DNA of 64,000 nt. Origin: Streptomyces leeuwenhoekii (lineage in GTDB: Bacteria > Actinomycetota > Actinomycetes > Streptomycetales > Streptomycetaceae). The stretch is from NCBI RefSeq assembly GCF_001013905.1, contig NZ_LN831790.1, positions 992,001 through 1,056,000 on the forward strand, given 5' to 3'. A program made the translations under genes and the position numbers. Positions 41,506 to 50,456 of this stretch are shown piece by piece; position 1 is the first letter of the stretch, and the number at the start of each line of letters is the position of its first letter. The notes below the pieces were generated by a model, which saw nothing but the letters and a program-made list of their open reading frames with translations, did no database searches and had not been told where the DNA came from.

Positions 41506-42714
41506 CTAGCGCGCTTCACCGGCCTCCGTCGCCGGGACCGGCCGCCGCCGGAGCAGGTAGACCCCCGCGGCCGACACCAGCAGGGCCATGCACGCGATGA
41601 ACACGAGCCCGGCGCCCTCCAGGCCGATCGGTCCCACCAGCAGCCCCACGCCGATGACCGGCAGCGAGATGCCCGTGTAGGCGACCACGAACAGCGCCGA
41701 GATCACTGCCGCGCGCCGGTCCGCCGAGGACGCCTCGGCCACCACCGACACCGCCCCGCGGAACGCCAGCCCCTGCCCGCACCCGCCGACGATCGCGCTG
41801 AGCACCACCAGCGGCAGCAGATCCCACCACAGCGCGCCCGCCAGCAGCGCGAGACCGGCCAGGAGCGCGGCGCAGCCCAGGGGCAGCGAACGGCTCAGGC
41901 CGACCCGGCCCACGGCCAGTTGCCCGGCGGTCGAGGCGAAGAAAGCCAGCGCGACGACCAGTCCGCTCACCGCGCGGTTGTGCACGTCCAGGGACTGGGC
42001 GAGGAAGGACGGGCTGACCGACGTGAAGACCCCGAACAGGGCGAACCCGACGAAGGAGGCGGTCGCCGCCGGTCCGAAGACCGCCCGCACCCGCGTGGGC
42101 AGGCCGGGGCGCCGCGGCCGTACCGCGCTCAGCGGCCGCCGCCGCGGCACGGTCTCCGCGAGCCCCAGCAGGACCAGAACCGAGCAGGCCACGAGGACGA
42201 GATGAACGCCGAACGGCAGGTACAGGGGCCCGTCGGCGTACTGGGCGAGCACCCCGGCGAGCAGCGGGCCGCAGCCCAGCCCGCCCATGTTGGCGGCGGT
42301 CGCCACGAAGGTGGCCCGCGAGTCGCCCCCGGGCGGGGCCGACTCCATCACGTACGCCGTGGCCGCCCCGGTGAACAGGCCGGCGGACAGACCCGACAGC
42401 AGCCGTCCCGCGTACAGCCAGCCCAGCGCGGTGGCGCAGAGGAAGCAGATGGCGCTCGCGGCCGCGAAGCCCAGGCCCCACCACAGCACCGGTCGCCTGC
42501 CCACAACGTCCGAGGCGTCTCCGGCCAGCAGCAGCATCCCGATGACCCCGACGGCGTAGACGGCGTAGACGACGGTCACCGTCAGCTCGGAGAAACCGAA
42601 CTTCTCCTGGTAGAGGCCGTACAGGGGAGTCGGCAGCGTGGTGCCGGCCATGCACACGGCGAACACCGCTCCGCCGAGCAGGCACGGGCGCCAGCCCCGA
42701 AGGTGACCGTCCAT
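41506..42714 (-). CDS. MFS transporter
   Basis: A 402-residue 12-helix transporter. GTTLPTPLYGLYQEKFGFSE begins the protein; LLLAGDASDVVGRRPVLWWG is motif A and LSGLSAGLFTGAATAYVMES the helix-5 motif of drug exporters; loops between helices 6 and 7 are basic (ETVPRRRPLSAVRPRRPGLP). It is probably an exporter driven by protons. I begin at the ATG at 42714; the frame stays open far upstream through GC-rich sequence but is then arginine-rich. It lies directly upstream (leftward) of the broken carboxylesterase with two bases between frames, so the two may have formed an operon. Confidence 0.85.
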   Translation of the reverse strand: MDGHLRGWRPCLLGGAVFAVCMAGTTLPTPLYGLYQEKFGFSELTVTVVYAVYAVGVIGMLLLAGDASDVVGRRPVLWWGLGFAAASAICFLCATALGWLYAGRLLSGLSAGLFTGAATAYVMESAPPGGDSRATFVATAANMGGLGCGPLLAGVLAQYADGPLYLPFGVHLVLVACSVLVLLGLAETVPRRRPLSAVRPRRPGLPTRVRAVFGPAATASFVGFALFGVFTSVSPSFLAQSLDVHNRAVSGLVVALAFFASTAGQLAVGRVGLSRSLPLGCAALLAGLALLAGALWWDLLPLVVLSAIVGGCGQGLAFRGAVSVVAEASSADRRAAVISALFVVAYTGISLPVIGVGLLVGPIGLEGAGLVFIACMALLVSAAGVYLLRRRPVPATEAGEAR

Positions 42715-43088
42715 GGGCTGAACGGTAACCGCGCCCGCCGCGGCACGCGGCCCGGCCGCCGCCGGATGCCGCAACGCGGCCGCGCCCGGTCCACGGCCGG
42801 ACCGGCGGTGGTCGCGGGCCGAGACCCGGGGAAGACCGGTGGGTGTCCGCGGCCCCGCCGAGGGGAGCGCCGCCCACGCCCCTGCCGACCGCCGGGCGCC
42901 GTCCTGGCGACGGCCCTGACCAGGCCCTTCGGTCGCCCCCCCCGGGCCGTCGAGCGCCTGGGCGGGCGGCCGCCGGGCCGGTGGCGGCGCCGGGACCGCG
43001 AGGGCCCGCGGCCATACGCCGGGGCCGGCGATCGGCGCCCCCGCGCGCCCGGGAGGCGGGCCCCGGGCCGCCGACGCACAGTGAGAGC
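42715..43088. other. Intergenic, no gene seen
   Basis: A GC-rich gap between the divergent MFS gene and the SIR2-like relic. Both strands are open in several frames only because of base composition; products are Arg/Pro/Gly-rich. No hairpin, repeat or promoter stands out. Confidence 0.4.
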
Positions 43089-44016
43089 GTGACGGACCAC
43101 GACAGGCCGGGTGCGGCTGCGGCCGTGCGCGGGCTCGATCCCGTGGTCTCGCTGGCCATGGGTGTCCAGGCCGGGCCCGGGGTGTACGCGCTGCTGCTCG
43201 GCGCGGGTATGTCGCGGGATGCCGGGGTGCCCACGGGGTGGGAGGTCGTCGCGGATCTGGTGCGCCGGGCCGCCGTCGCGTGCGGCGCGGACGAGGAACT
43301 CGCCGCCGTCGATCCGGAGTCCTGGTGGGCCCGTCACGGGGACGGCGGGCCGCTCGGCTACTCCGGCCCTGCTGGAGGCGCTGGGTGACACCCCCGCCGC
43401 CCGGCACACGCGGCTGCGCGGCTACTTCGAGCCCGACGAGCCCGACGAGAACGGCCGGCAGGAAGGGCTCGAGCGGCCGGGGGCGGCGCACCGGGCGGTG
43501 GCCCGGCTGGTGGCGCGCGGGTGGATACGGGTGGTGCTGACCACCGACTTCGACCGTCTCCTCGAGCAGGCGCTGGCGGCGGCGGGGGGGGCAGCTCTGC
43601 GGCTGGTCCGCCCAGTGGGACCACGCGCTGGTCTCCTGTTTCGAACGCCGCGCCACGCGCCGCTGTCCCGTGTTCTGGTGCGCGCCGCTCGGTCCGCGGG
43701 GTCGGGCCGCCGAACTCGTCGCCCGGCACGGCGCGGTGGTGATCCGGGGCTGAGCGCCCAGGAGTTCTTCCCCGGTCTGCTGGCCCGGGTCGAGGCCCCG
43801 GAGCACCTGACGGAGCCCGCGCCGACCCGTGAGCTGTCCGTGGCCCGCCTCAAGCGGGCGCTGCCCGACCCGGTGCGCCGCATCGAACTGCACGAGCTGG
43901 TGGACGGCGAGGCGGTGCGGGTGGTGGAACGCCTCTCGGACGGCGACCGGTATCCGCCCGGCGGGCCGGCCTCGACCGCGGGCGTACCGGAAGCGGCTGG
44001 AGCGGTAGTTCGCTGA
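43089..44016 (+). pseudogene. SIR2-like (defence-type NADase) protein, decayed
   Basis: Four frame segments give consecutive parts of a standalone SIR2-like protein. First, VYALLLGAGMSRDAGVPTGW with EVVADLVRRAA (the NAD-binding GAGxS loop). Then LEALGDTPAARHTRLRGYFE and AHRAVARLVARGWIRVVLTT, DFDRLLEQAL. Then CGWSAQWDHALVSCFERR. Last, LSAQEFFPGLLARVEAPEHL and DPVRRIELHELVDGEAVRVV. Frame changes fall near 43,370, 43,590 and 43,755. About 60 residues between LLEQALAAAG and CGWSAQWD, including the catalytic KLHG histidine region, are missing. Such proteins deplete NAD on phage infection; this copy cannot work. Confidence 0.75.
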
Positions 44017-44113
44017 CGCCGAGACCGCGCAGGTGCATCGCCGCGATCAGCGCGTCGACGTCGGTGGTGAACGTATGGCCGATGCTGCATCCCTCGAAGC
44101 CGGCGAAGGGCTT

Positions 44114-44380
44114 TCAGCGCCGGGATCGGGGCCGCGGCCCGTCACGGCCCTCGTCCGGCCCTTCTCCGGTGAGCCGCGTGTCCAGGCGGTAGACGACGGT
44201 GACGTCCTCGTAGTCCCGGCCGGGGACGACCTTCCCGGGCAGGCGGGTCCGGTCGCTGCGGCTCGTCGACTCCCGCGCACCCGTGCCGGGGAAGCGGACC
44301 TCCGTGCGGGGTTCCTCGGCGAAGCGCAGGCGCCGGGCGCGGACCACCGACCGGAACGACACGTCTCCCGCCGGGCTCAC
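44114..44380 (-). CDS. Small conserved-looking hypothetical protein
   Basis: An 88-residue basic soluble ORF starting at a GTG (44380). The core VSFRSVVRARRLRFAEEPRT, EVRFPGTGARESTSRSDRTR and GRDYEDVTVVYRLDTRL alternates strands and turns like a small beta-rich domain; I have an impression of similar short Streptomyces proteins but cannot name a family. It lies downstream of the repeat protein gene on the same strand with a 69-base gap, so the two may be co-transcribed. Confidence 0.5.
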   Translation of the reverse strand: MSPAGDVSFRSVVRARRLRFAEEPRTEVRFPGTGARESTSRSDRTRLPGKVVPGRDYEDVTVVYRLDTRLTGEGPDEGRDGPRPRSRR

Positions 44381-44449
44381 CGCCCCGGCGCCGCCGTCTC
44401 CGGTACGCGGGCTGCGGCCGGCGTCGTCCGGCGCCGTGAACCCCGTCCT

Positions 44450-45520
44450 TCAGGGCGGTTCCTCCCCTTCCGCCGCGGCCCGCCGAAGCCGCGGCGGCAG
44501 CGTCCGGCCCCCGGCTTGCCGGGCGGCTCTCCGCGCGGCTGCCTGGGTACGGCGTACGGTGCGGGCGGCCCGGGACCGTACGGTGCCGACGGGCGGGGCA
44601 GGGGGTACGGCGCCGGCCACCGGGCCCACGGCGTCCGCGGGAGCGGCCTCCGCCCCGGCCGCGACGTCCGCGATGTCCGTCCCCGCGACCTCCGGGACGC
44701 CCCCGTGGGCCCCCTCCCCCACCGTGTCCCCCACCGTCTCCGTCACGCCCGCCGCGGTGTCGCCGAGCCGCCCGCCCGTCCGTCCGACGACCGCGCCCGC
44801 CTCCCCGCCGACATCGCCCACCGCGCGCCCGGCGGCTCCCCCCACGTCCCGGACGGCCACGCCGGCTCCCTGGCCGACGTCCTCCGCCACCGCGCCCACC
44901 CCACGCCCGACGTCCCGCACCGCGCCGCCCGCCCCGACACCCACGTCACGCACGGCGCTTCCCGCACCCCGGCCGACGTCCTGGACGGCCCTCCCGGCGC
45001 CCGTGCCCAGCTCGCCCAAGGCGGAGCGGGCGCCGCCGCCGACGTCCCGCACGGCGGACCCGAGCCCCCGCGCCAGCTCACGCAGCAGCTCGGGGTTGCG
45101 GTCGAGCGTCGTGAGCACCCGGTCGATGATCGTCGTGACATTGTCGAGGCGCACCCTGAGCTGGGCCTGCGCCTCCACCCCCGAGATTCCCAGGTGCACC
45201 CGCCCGAGGAGGACGTCGGCGCCCACGTTGAGCTTCAGCAGATCCAGCACCTCGGCCTGCAAGGAAACGTGTGCCCGCAGGTTCTCGACGTCCAGATCGA
45301 TCTCGTCGACCCTCAGCAGGGGTACGTCGAGGAAGACGTCCGGGCTCCCGTCCGGGGTGGCGACGGCGACCCCGGGGCCCACCGAGTAGGGCTCCGGCTC
45401 CTGGCCGTACGGCTCGGGCTCGGTGTACTCGCCGATGTCCTCGTCGGCGTCCTCGACCCCGCCGTCGTACGGGTCGCGCCCCTCGGAGGACGCCGCGCCG
45501 TTCTCGGCCCTGTCGGACAT
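44450..45520 (-). CDS. Protein with 11-residue G/A-DVG repeats (amphipathic-repeat protein)
   Basis: A 356-residue protein of unusual make-up. Residues 1-45 are acidic and disordered (EDADEDIGEYTEPEPYGQEP). Residues 50-135 form a conserved-looking domain (FLDVPLLRVDEIDLDVENLR, AHVSLQAEVLDLLKLNVGAD, VLLGRVHLGISGVEAQAQLR). From about 145 to 260 an 11-residue repeat recurs at least nine times in the form GxGAGxAVxDV (for example GAGRAVQDVGR, GAGSAVRDVGV, GAGGAVRDVGR, GAGVAVRDVGG). The C-terminus is basic. A GGGGAGG site supports the ATG at 45520. Undecad repeats form long amphipathic helices in LEA-like and lipid-associated proteins; function here is unknown. Confidence 0.7.
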   Translation of the reverse strand: MSDRAENGAASSEGRDPYDGGVEDADEDIGEYTEPEPYGQEPEPYSVGPGVAVATPDGSPDVFLDVPLLRVDEIDLDVENLRAHVSLQAEVLDLLKLNVGADVLLGRVHLGISGVEAQAQLRVRLDNVTTIIDRVLTTLDRNPELLRELARGLGSAVRDVGGGARSALGELGTGAGRAVQDVGRGAGSAVRDVGVGAGGAVRDVGRGVGAVAEDVGQGAGVAVRDVGGAAGRAVGDVGGEAGAVVGRTGGRLGDTAAGVTETVGDTVGEGAHGGVPEVAGTDIADVAAGAEAAPADAVGPVAGAVPPAPPVGTVRSRAARTVRRTQAAARRAARQAGGRTLPPRLRRAAAEGEEPP

Positions 45521-45609
45521 CACCGGACCTCCCCGCTCGCGGACATTTCACCCATTTTGTCCGACCGTGGTCCGCACTGCCCACCCGGCGCCGACCGACG
45601 AGGCAGGAT

Positions 45610-46050
45610 CTAGCCGATCCGTTCGGCCAGCGCGACGATGATTCCCGCGGGACCGCGCAGGTTGCAGAGTCGGTAGATGTTCTCGTACTGCGCCACCTCG
45701 CCGAGGAGTTCGGCGCCATGGTGGCGCAGACGGGTGATCGTGTCGTCGATGTCGTCGACGGCGAACATGACACGGTGCAGGCCCAGGGTGTTGGGCGGCG
45801 GGTCGACCGGTCCGGCAGTGAGTGCCGCGGGGGTGTGGAACTTCGTCAGCTCCAGCTTGCCGTGGCCGTCCGGGGTGCGCATCATCGCGATGGCGCTGCG
45901 CACCCCGTCGAGGCCGACGGTCCGGTCCGCCCAGACTCCCTCGATCTGCGCTTCGCCTTCCAGCTCCATGCCGAGCTCGGTGAAGAAGGCGATGGCGGCC
46001 TCCAGGTCGTCGACGACGACGGCTACGTTGTCCATCCGCTGGATCGCCAT
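45610..46050 (-). CDS. VOC family protein (glyoxalase/bleomycin-resistance fold)
   Basis: A 146-residue VOC protein. MDNVAVVVDDLEAAIAFFTE, LGMELEGEAQIEGVWADRTV, LELTKFHTP and TLGLHRVMFAVDDIDDTITR followed by RLCNLRGPAGIIVALAERIG give both beta-alpha-beta-beta-beta units. Potential metal ligands are the His of GLHRVMF and the Glu of ALAERIG. An AAGGAG site lies before the ATG at 46050; the longer frame upstream is not coding-like. It is followed upstream by a strong hairpin that separates it from the GH43 gene. Substrate unknown. Confidence 0.88.
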   Translation of the reverse strand: MAIQRMDNVAVVVDDLEAAIAFFTELGMELEGEAQIEGVWADRTVGLDGVRSAIAMMRTPDGHGKLELTKFHTPAALTAGPVDPPPNTLGLHRVMFAVDDIDDTITRLRHHGAELLGEVAQYENIYRLCNLRGPAGIIVALAERIG

Positions 46051-46138
46051 GGGGTGCTCCTTCTTCACCGGCAGTCCGTTCCGGCTACTGGTACCCCTGG
46101 GACGGAGCCGGTGCCGCATTTTCGACATCCCGGATGCC

Positions 46139-46174
46139 GGCGCCCCGCCGATGCCGGTCCATCGGCGGGGCGCC
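46139..46174 (-). terminator. Terminator hairpin after the GH43 gene
   Basis: GGCGCCCCGCCGATG (46139-46153) and CATCGGCGGGGCGCC (46160-46174) pair perfectly over 15 bp around CCGGTC, about 110 bases past the GH43 stop on the minus strand. Confidence 0.75.
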
Positions 46175-46286
46175 TCGGTGAGGGGTCGGGCTGTCAGCGG
46201 GTCCGGTCCGCTCCCACCGGTTCATGGCCTCGCGGTACGGACGGGTTCGGTTGGTGGTGCGAGGACCAGCGAGGGCCAGGATCGGA

Positions 46287-47936
46287 TCAGGGCACGGACA
46301 GCTCGAACCGTGTGACGCGGACCGCGCCGCCCAGTGCCTTCGTGGCGTGGTTGAAGAGGGCGAATCGGTAGCCCATGAAGAACCGCCAGTCGTTGCCCAT
46401 CGAGAAGGCGGGTCCGAGACGGATGAAGTTCGTGCCGTCGGTGCTGTAGGAGAAGACCCCGGGGCGTGCCGCGCCGGGGCGGATGTCCGCGCTCGCACGC
46501 AGCCAGACGCGCGTGCCGGAGACGGGCGCGCTCGCGAGCTCGGTACCGGTGCCGGTGGTGTTCCAGTTGCCGTCCATGGTCAGCCCGCCGACCATCACCA
46601 GCCGGGTCACGCCGCCTTCGCGGCGGAGACCGATCCACGCGGAGGAGTCGCGCAACAGCGCGAGTCCGGCCCGGTCACCGTCGCGCATCGCGGAGTGGTC
46701 GAGCTGGACGGTGGCGGTGGAGGTGGGGCCCTGGATGCGGTGCGTGAGGGTGTTGCGCGCCCAGTACAGGTCGTGGGTGACGGTCGCGGTCCGCAGGGTC
46801 AGTCCGTTGCCGACCGACCACTTGGTGTTGTCCGGGTTGTGGTTCCACTCCCAGCGCGGCTTGAGGGTGGTGCCCTCGAACGTGTCGGCGCCGATCATCG
46901 GGGTGACCTGGCGGGGCGGAGCGGGCACGACCGGGCTGGGATACGAGACGCCCCACGCGCCGTCCACCAGTTGCACGACGGGCCAGCCGTCCGGCGTCCA
47001 GGTGACCGGCGCCAGGGAGGGCACCCGGCCGCCGGGGTAGGCGTCGACGAAGGCCAGGTAGTACCAGGCACCGCTCTGTGTCTGCACCAGTCCGCCCTGG
47101 TGCGGGACACCACCGCCGGGGATCGGGCCGCGCAGGTCGAGCAGCACCTGACGCATCGTGTACGGGCCGAACGGGCCGCTCGACGACTTCAGGATGTACT
47201 GGCCGTTGGCGGGGCGGGTCAGGAAGATGTAGTACTGCCCGTTGATCTTGTAGAAGCGGGCGCCCTCCAGGGTGCCGACGCTCGGCGGTGTGGTGAAGAC
47301 CTGCTGCGTGCGGACCTGGCTGCGGCCGTCGGGTGAGAGCTGGGCCACGCTGATGGTGGTGTTCCCGTACGCCACGTACAGGGAGTCGTCGCTGTCGACG
47401 AGCAGCCCGGCGTCGTAGTAGGGGGCGCTGATCGTCGTCAGCCTGTTCCACGGCCCCTCCACCGCGGTGGCGGTGTAGACGTACGTCCGGGCGAAGTCGA
47501 TCTGGCCGAGCCAGTAGAAGGTCCTGTTGCTCGGCCGGTAGGCCAGTGACGACGCCCAGATCCCTCGGACATACCCACGGGCGCCGTTCAGGTCGTACTT
47601 GGCGCCGAAGTCCAGGACGGGCACCGAGTGACCGGCGATCTCCCAGTTCACCAGGTCGTACGAGCGCAGGACAGGTGCGCCCGGCGAGTAGTGCATCGTC
47701 GAGGCCGAGGCGTAGTAGGTGCCGCCGACACGGATGACGTCGATGTCGGCGAAGTCCTGCCAGATCACCGGGTTCGCATATGCGCCGGAGGACGCCGCGT
47801 AAGCCCATCCCGCGGTGTGAGCGGAGGCGGTGGCGGAGGTGGAGGCCCCGGCCAGAGGCAGGAAGGCACCGGCGACCAGTCCCGTGCCGGTCGCCAGCGC
47901 ATGACGACGAGAGAATCTATGTTCGGTACATGACAT
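46287..47936 (-). CDS. Secreted family 43-type glycoside hydrolase
   Basis: A 549-residue exported enzyme. The N-terminus has a twin-arginine-like signal (RFSRRHALATGTGLVAGAFL, cleavage near ASA). A five-bladed propeller follows: YANPVIWQDFADIDVIRVGG supplies the first catalytic Asp region, YYASASTMHYSPGAPVLRSY the early blade, SAPYYDAGLLVDSDDSLYVA the pKa-modulating Asp, and VGTLEGARFYKINGQYYIFL the catalytic Glu. From about residue 350 a jelly-roll (DTFEGTTLKPRWEWNHNPDN, through GVFSYSTDGTNFIRLGPAF) resembles the beta-xylosidase C-terminal domain. It should act on arabinoxylan or galactan outside the cell. It is divergent from the GH27 gene and shares a promoter motif with it. Confidence 0.88.
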   Translation of the reverse strand: MSCTEHRFSRRHALATGTGLVAGAFLPLAGASTSATASAHTAGWAYAASSGAYANPVIWQDFADIDVIRVGGTYYASASTMHYSPGAPVLRSYDLVNWEIAGHSVPVLDFGAKYDLNGARGYVRGIWASSLAYRPSNRTFYWLGQIDFARTYVYTATAVEGPWNRLTTISAPYYDAGLLVDSDDSLYVAYGNTTISVAQLSPDGRSQVRTQQVFTTPPSVGTLEGARFYKINGQYYIFLTRPANGQYILKSSSGPFGPYTMRQVLLDLRGPIPGGGVPHQGGLVQTQSGAWYYLAFVDAYPGGRVPSLAPVTWTPDGWPVVQLVDGAWGVSYPSPVVPAPPRQVTPMIGADTFEGTTLKPRWEWNHNPDNTKWSVGNGLTLRTATVTHDLYWARNTLTHRIQGPTSTATVQLDHSAMRDGDRAGLALLRDSSAWIGLRREGGVTRLVMVGGLTMDGNWNTTGTGTELASAPVSGTRVWLRASADIRPGAARPGVFSYSTDGTNFIRLGPAFSMGNDWRFFMGYRFALFNHATKALGGAVRVTRFELSVP

Positions 47937-48312
47937 ATCAATGAGCGACGTTCCCCTTCTGCGGCCTGGCCGCCCGAGATGGGCGTTGCCTGGAGGTGCT
48001 TTTCGGGTGAAGCGACTCCGTTCGAAATACCGAATAACAGTCGACACGTCGAGCACCCTGGACTATAGGAGACCGGGGCGCCCAGTCAATGCCCTCCACA
48101 AGATTCGCCGTGCAATGCGAAACATTCGATGGGGGCGGAGGGGCGACCCTTCGCCCCGGGCGCGAACGAGGCACGCTTGGCGCGTTTCAGGGAGCACCGA
48201 CAGAGTGAGTCTCCGTCGGCGTTGACATGTCCGCGCGCCTCTCTACGATGTGCGACACCTCAAGTTTCCGAACGTAGGCCGAAATTTCGAACGTCCCTCG
48301 AAGGAGCATGTG
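47937..48312. promoter_or_regulatory. Divergent control region with a shared CGTTCGAAAT motif
   Basis: Between the GH43 and GH27 starts, CGTTCGAAAT occurs on the plus strand at 48019-48028 and, as its complement, at 48284-48293, so each gene has one copy at about 80 or 20 bases from its start, facing inward. The second copy extends to the palindrome CGAAATTTCG. A common regulator of both glycosidases is likely. The GH27 start has AAGGAG at 48301-48306. Confidence 0.6.
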
Positions 48313-49959
48313 GTGCCCACACGATCAGGCAGAAGACTGCTCCACCTTCTCGCGGCCGCCGTGCTGACGATCACCGCGTCGGTGACGGCGTCCGCCCACT
48401 CCACCGCCTCGGCCGCGCCGGGCAGCCCGGCGCTCGTTCCGCCGCTGGGCTGGAACAGCTGGAACAGCTTCGGGTGCGGCGTGACCGAGGCCCAGGTCCG
48501 CCAGGCCGCCGACGCGATGGTGTCCTCGGGCATGCGGGAGGCCGGCTATCGGTACGTGGTGGTCGACGACTGCTGGTTCGACCCGCAGCGCGATGCGGCG
48601 GGCAACCTGCGGGCCAATGCGGCCAAGTTCCCGAGCGGGATGAAGGCGCTCGGGGACTACATCCACAGCAAGGGGCTGAAGTTCGGTATCTACCAGGCGC
48701 CGGGCGAGCGCACCTGCGCGCAGGCCGTGGGCAGCTACCCGGGGTCCACGGGCAGCAGGGGCCACGAGGCCCAGGACGCCGCGACGTTCGCCTCGTGGGG
48801 CGTCGACTACCTCAAGTACGACTGGTGTTCCTCCAGCGGTACCCGGGACGAGCAGGTCGCACGGTTCACGCTGATGCGCGACGCCCTGCGCGCCACCGGA
48901 CGGCCGATCGTCTACAGCATCAACCCCAACAGCCTGCACCCCATCACCGGCGCCACGTACAACTGGGGCGAGGTCGCCGACCTGTGGCGGACGACGGAGG
49001 ACCTGCTCGACGTCTGGCAGAACGGCAACACCAACAGCTATCCGATGGGTGTCGGCAACGTGCTGGACATCACCGCGCCGCTGGCGGCGCAGTCGGGCCC
49101 GGGACACTGGAACGACCCCGACATGCTCGTCGTCGGCCGTCCCGGCCTGTCACTGACGGAGTCCCGCTCGCACTTCGCCCTGTGGGCGCTGCTGGGCGCC
49201 CCGCTCATGGCGGGCAACGACATCCGCACCATGTCCGCCGACGTCAGCGCCGTTCTGCGCAACCCACGTCTGCTGGCGGTGAACCAGGATCCGCTGGGCG
49301 CGGGCGGCCGCAGGGTGCGCGACGACGGCGGCACCGAGGTGTTCGCCAAGCCCCTGTCCGACGGCTCGGTCGCGGTGGGCCTGTTCAACCGGGGAGACAC
49401 CACCGCGACGATCACCACCACGCCCGCACAGGTCGGCCTGTCCGGCGGGCCGTTCACCCTTACGGACCTGTGGACCGGCGGCACGTCGAGCACGTCCGGG
49501 CAGATCTCGGCGAGCGTTCCCGCGCACGGCGTGGCCGTCTACCGGGTGACCGGTGGCAGCCCGCTGGCCGCCACCACCTCCCGGCTGCGCGGCACCGCGT
49601 CCAGCCGCTGCATGGACGTGGACAACGCGCGTACCTCCGCCGGGGCCACGGTACTGATCTGGGACTGTCACACGGCCGCCAACCAGTTGTGGACCACCTG
49701 GGCCGGAGGCGAGATCCGGGTCTACGGAAACATGTGCCTGGACGCCTACGACCAGGGCACCACCAACGGCACCCGAGTCATCACCTGGCCCTGCAACGGC
49801 CAGAACAACCAGAAGTGGACCATCGGCTCCGACGGGACGATCCGCAACGTCCACGCCGGACTGTGCCTCGACGCCGACCGGGCCGGCACCGCCAACGGAA
49901 CCCCGCTGGTCCTGTGGACCTGCAACGGCCAGGCCGGCCAGAAGTGGACCCGCGCCTAG
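48313..49959 (+). CDS. Secreted GH27 alpha-galactosidase with CBM13 domain
   Basis: A 548-residue exported glycosidase. After a Sec signal (RRLLHLLAAAVLTITASVTA, cleavage near ASAA) comes the GH27 barrel: LGWNSWNSFGCGVTE, YVVVDDCWFDPQRD, the nucleophile Asp170 in VDYLKYDWCS, and the acid/base region GHWNDPDMLVVG (266-270). An antiparallel C-domain follows (about 320-410). A ricin-type CBM13 begins near 420 with three QxW repeats (NQLW, NQKW, GQKW). It releases terminal alpha-galactose; some Streptomyces relatives with the same layout are beta-L-arabinopyranosidases. GTG start chosen for its AAGGAG site. Confidence 0.93.
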   Translation: MPTRSGRRLLHLLAAAVLTITASVTASAHSTASAAPGSPALVPPLGWNSWNSFGCGVTEAQVRQAADAMVSSGMREAGYRYVVVDDCWFDPQRDAAGNLRANAAKFPSGMKALGDYIHSKGLKFGIYQAPGERTCAQAVGSYPGSTGSRGHEAQDAATFASWGVDYLKYDWCSSSGTRDEQVARFTLMRDALRATGRPIVYSINPNSLHPITGATYNWGEVADLWRTTEDLLDVWQNGNTNSYPMGVGNVLDITAPLAAQSGPGHWNDPDMLVVGRPGLSLTESRSHFALWALLGAPLMAGNDIRTMSADVSAVLRNPRLLAVNQDPLGAGGRRVRDDGGTEVFAKPLSDGSVAVGLFNRGDTTATITTTPAQVGLSGGPFTLTDLWTGGTSSTSGQISASVPAHGVAVYRVTGGSPLAATTSRLRGTASSRCMDVDNARTSAGATVLIWDCHTAANQLWTTWAGGEIRVYGNMCLDAYDQGTTNGTRVITWPCNGQNNQKWTIGSDGTIRNVHAGLCLDADRAGTANGTPLVLWTCNGQAGQKWTRA

Positions 49960-50456
49960 GGACCGCCGCCCGCGGGCCAAAGCCCACCCCGGAGCCGACG
50001 TCCACCGGAACCGTCAGGTGCGGCCATGACGCCGGTCAAGCAGCGCCGGTCCCCAACTGGTCCCGGAATCGACCCGGGACCGGGGCCGGTGCCCCGGTAG
50101 CCGCCCTCGGCGATCACCATGGGGTTGACCCGACGGCGGCCTTCACGGGAGCTCTGACGCCGTGATCACGCCGGCCACAACCCGATCATCTCACCCCTGG
50201 CCAGCAGTTGCGGGACACCCTTGACGACGCCGGACCCGACCGGGCAGGCACCCGAGGCGCTCGGCCCCGGGTGATCACCCGACCGCGTTTCACCTGTCGG
50301 TGCCGAACAGGGCGAGGAGCTGGGAATGGTCTCACCGTACGCGATAAGGTCCGCGCCGGTCGGCACGGCCAAGGGCTCGGACCGGCTTCGGGCACGGAGC
50401 GGCTGAGCCGCCGTACCCCGAGAGCCGGCGGGCGGCGACGGGGGGCACCGGTCAGG
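49960..50456. other. Gene-poor stretch with an integrase-tail relic
   Basis: At 50,024-50,090 the sequence (translated DAGQAAPVPNWSRNRPGTG) closely repeats the DTGQGAPVPNWSPKRSR tail beside the first tRNA-Pro, with GGTCCCCAACTGGTCCC shared at DNA level. No tRNA follows. The remainder to 50,456 has only short low-quality ORFs. I see no intact gene or strong hairpin. Confidence 0.45.

Noticed and set aside
41506..43893. 795-residue version of the MFS protein
   Set aside because: Only the last 402 residues are membrane-like. The upstream extension is Arg/Pro-rich and overlaps the SIR2-like relic on the other strand, so I start at 42714.
43990..44095. Minus-strand fragment reading FAGFEGCSIGHTFTTDVDAL
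   Set aside because: It looks coding for about 35 codons but has no start, no family I can name, and quickly becomes low-complexity. Not enough to list as a gene.
44114..44380. Gas-vesicle or spore-coat assignment for the 44-45.5 kb pair
   Set aside because: The repeat protein and its small neighbour superficially resemble structural proteins, but no gas-vesicle or coat motif is present, so no function is given.
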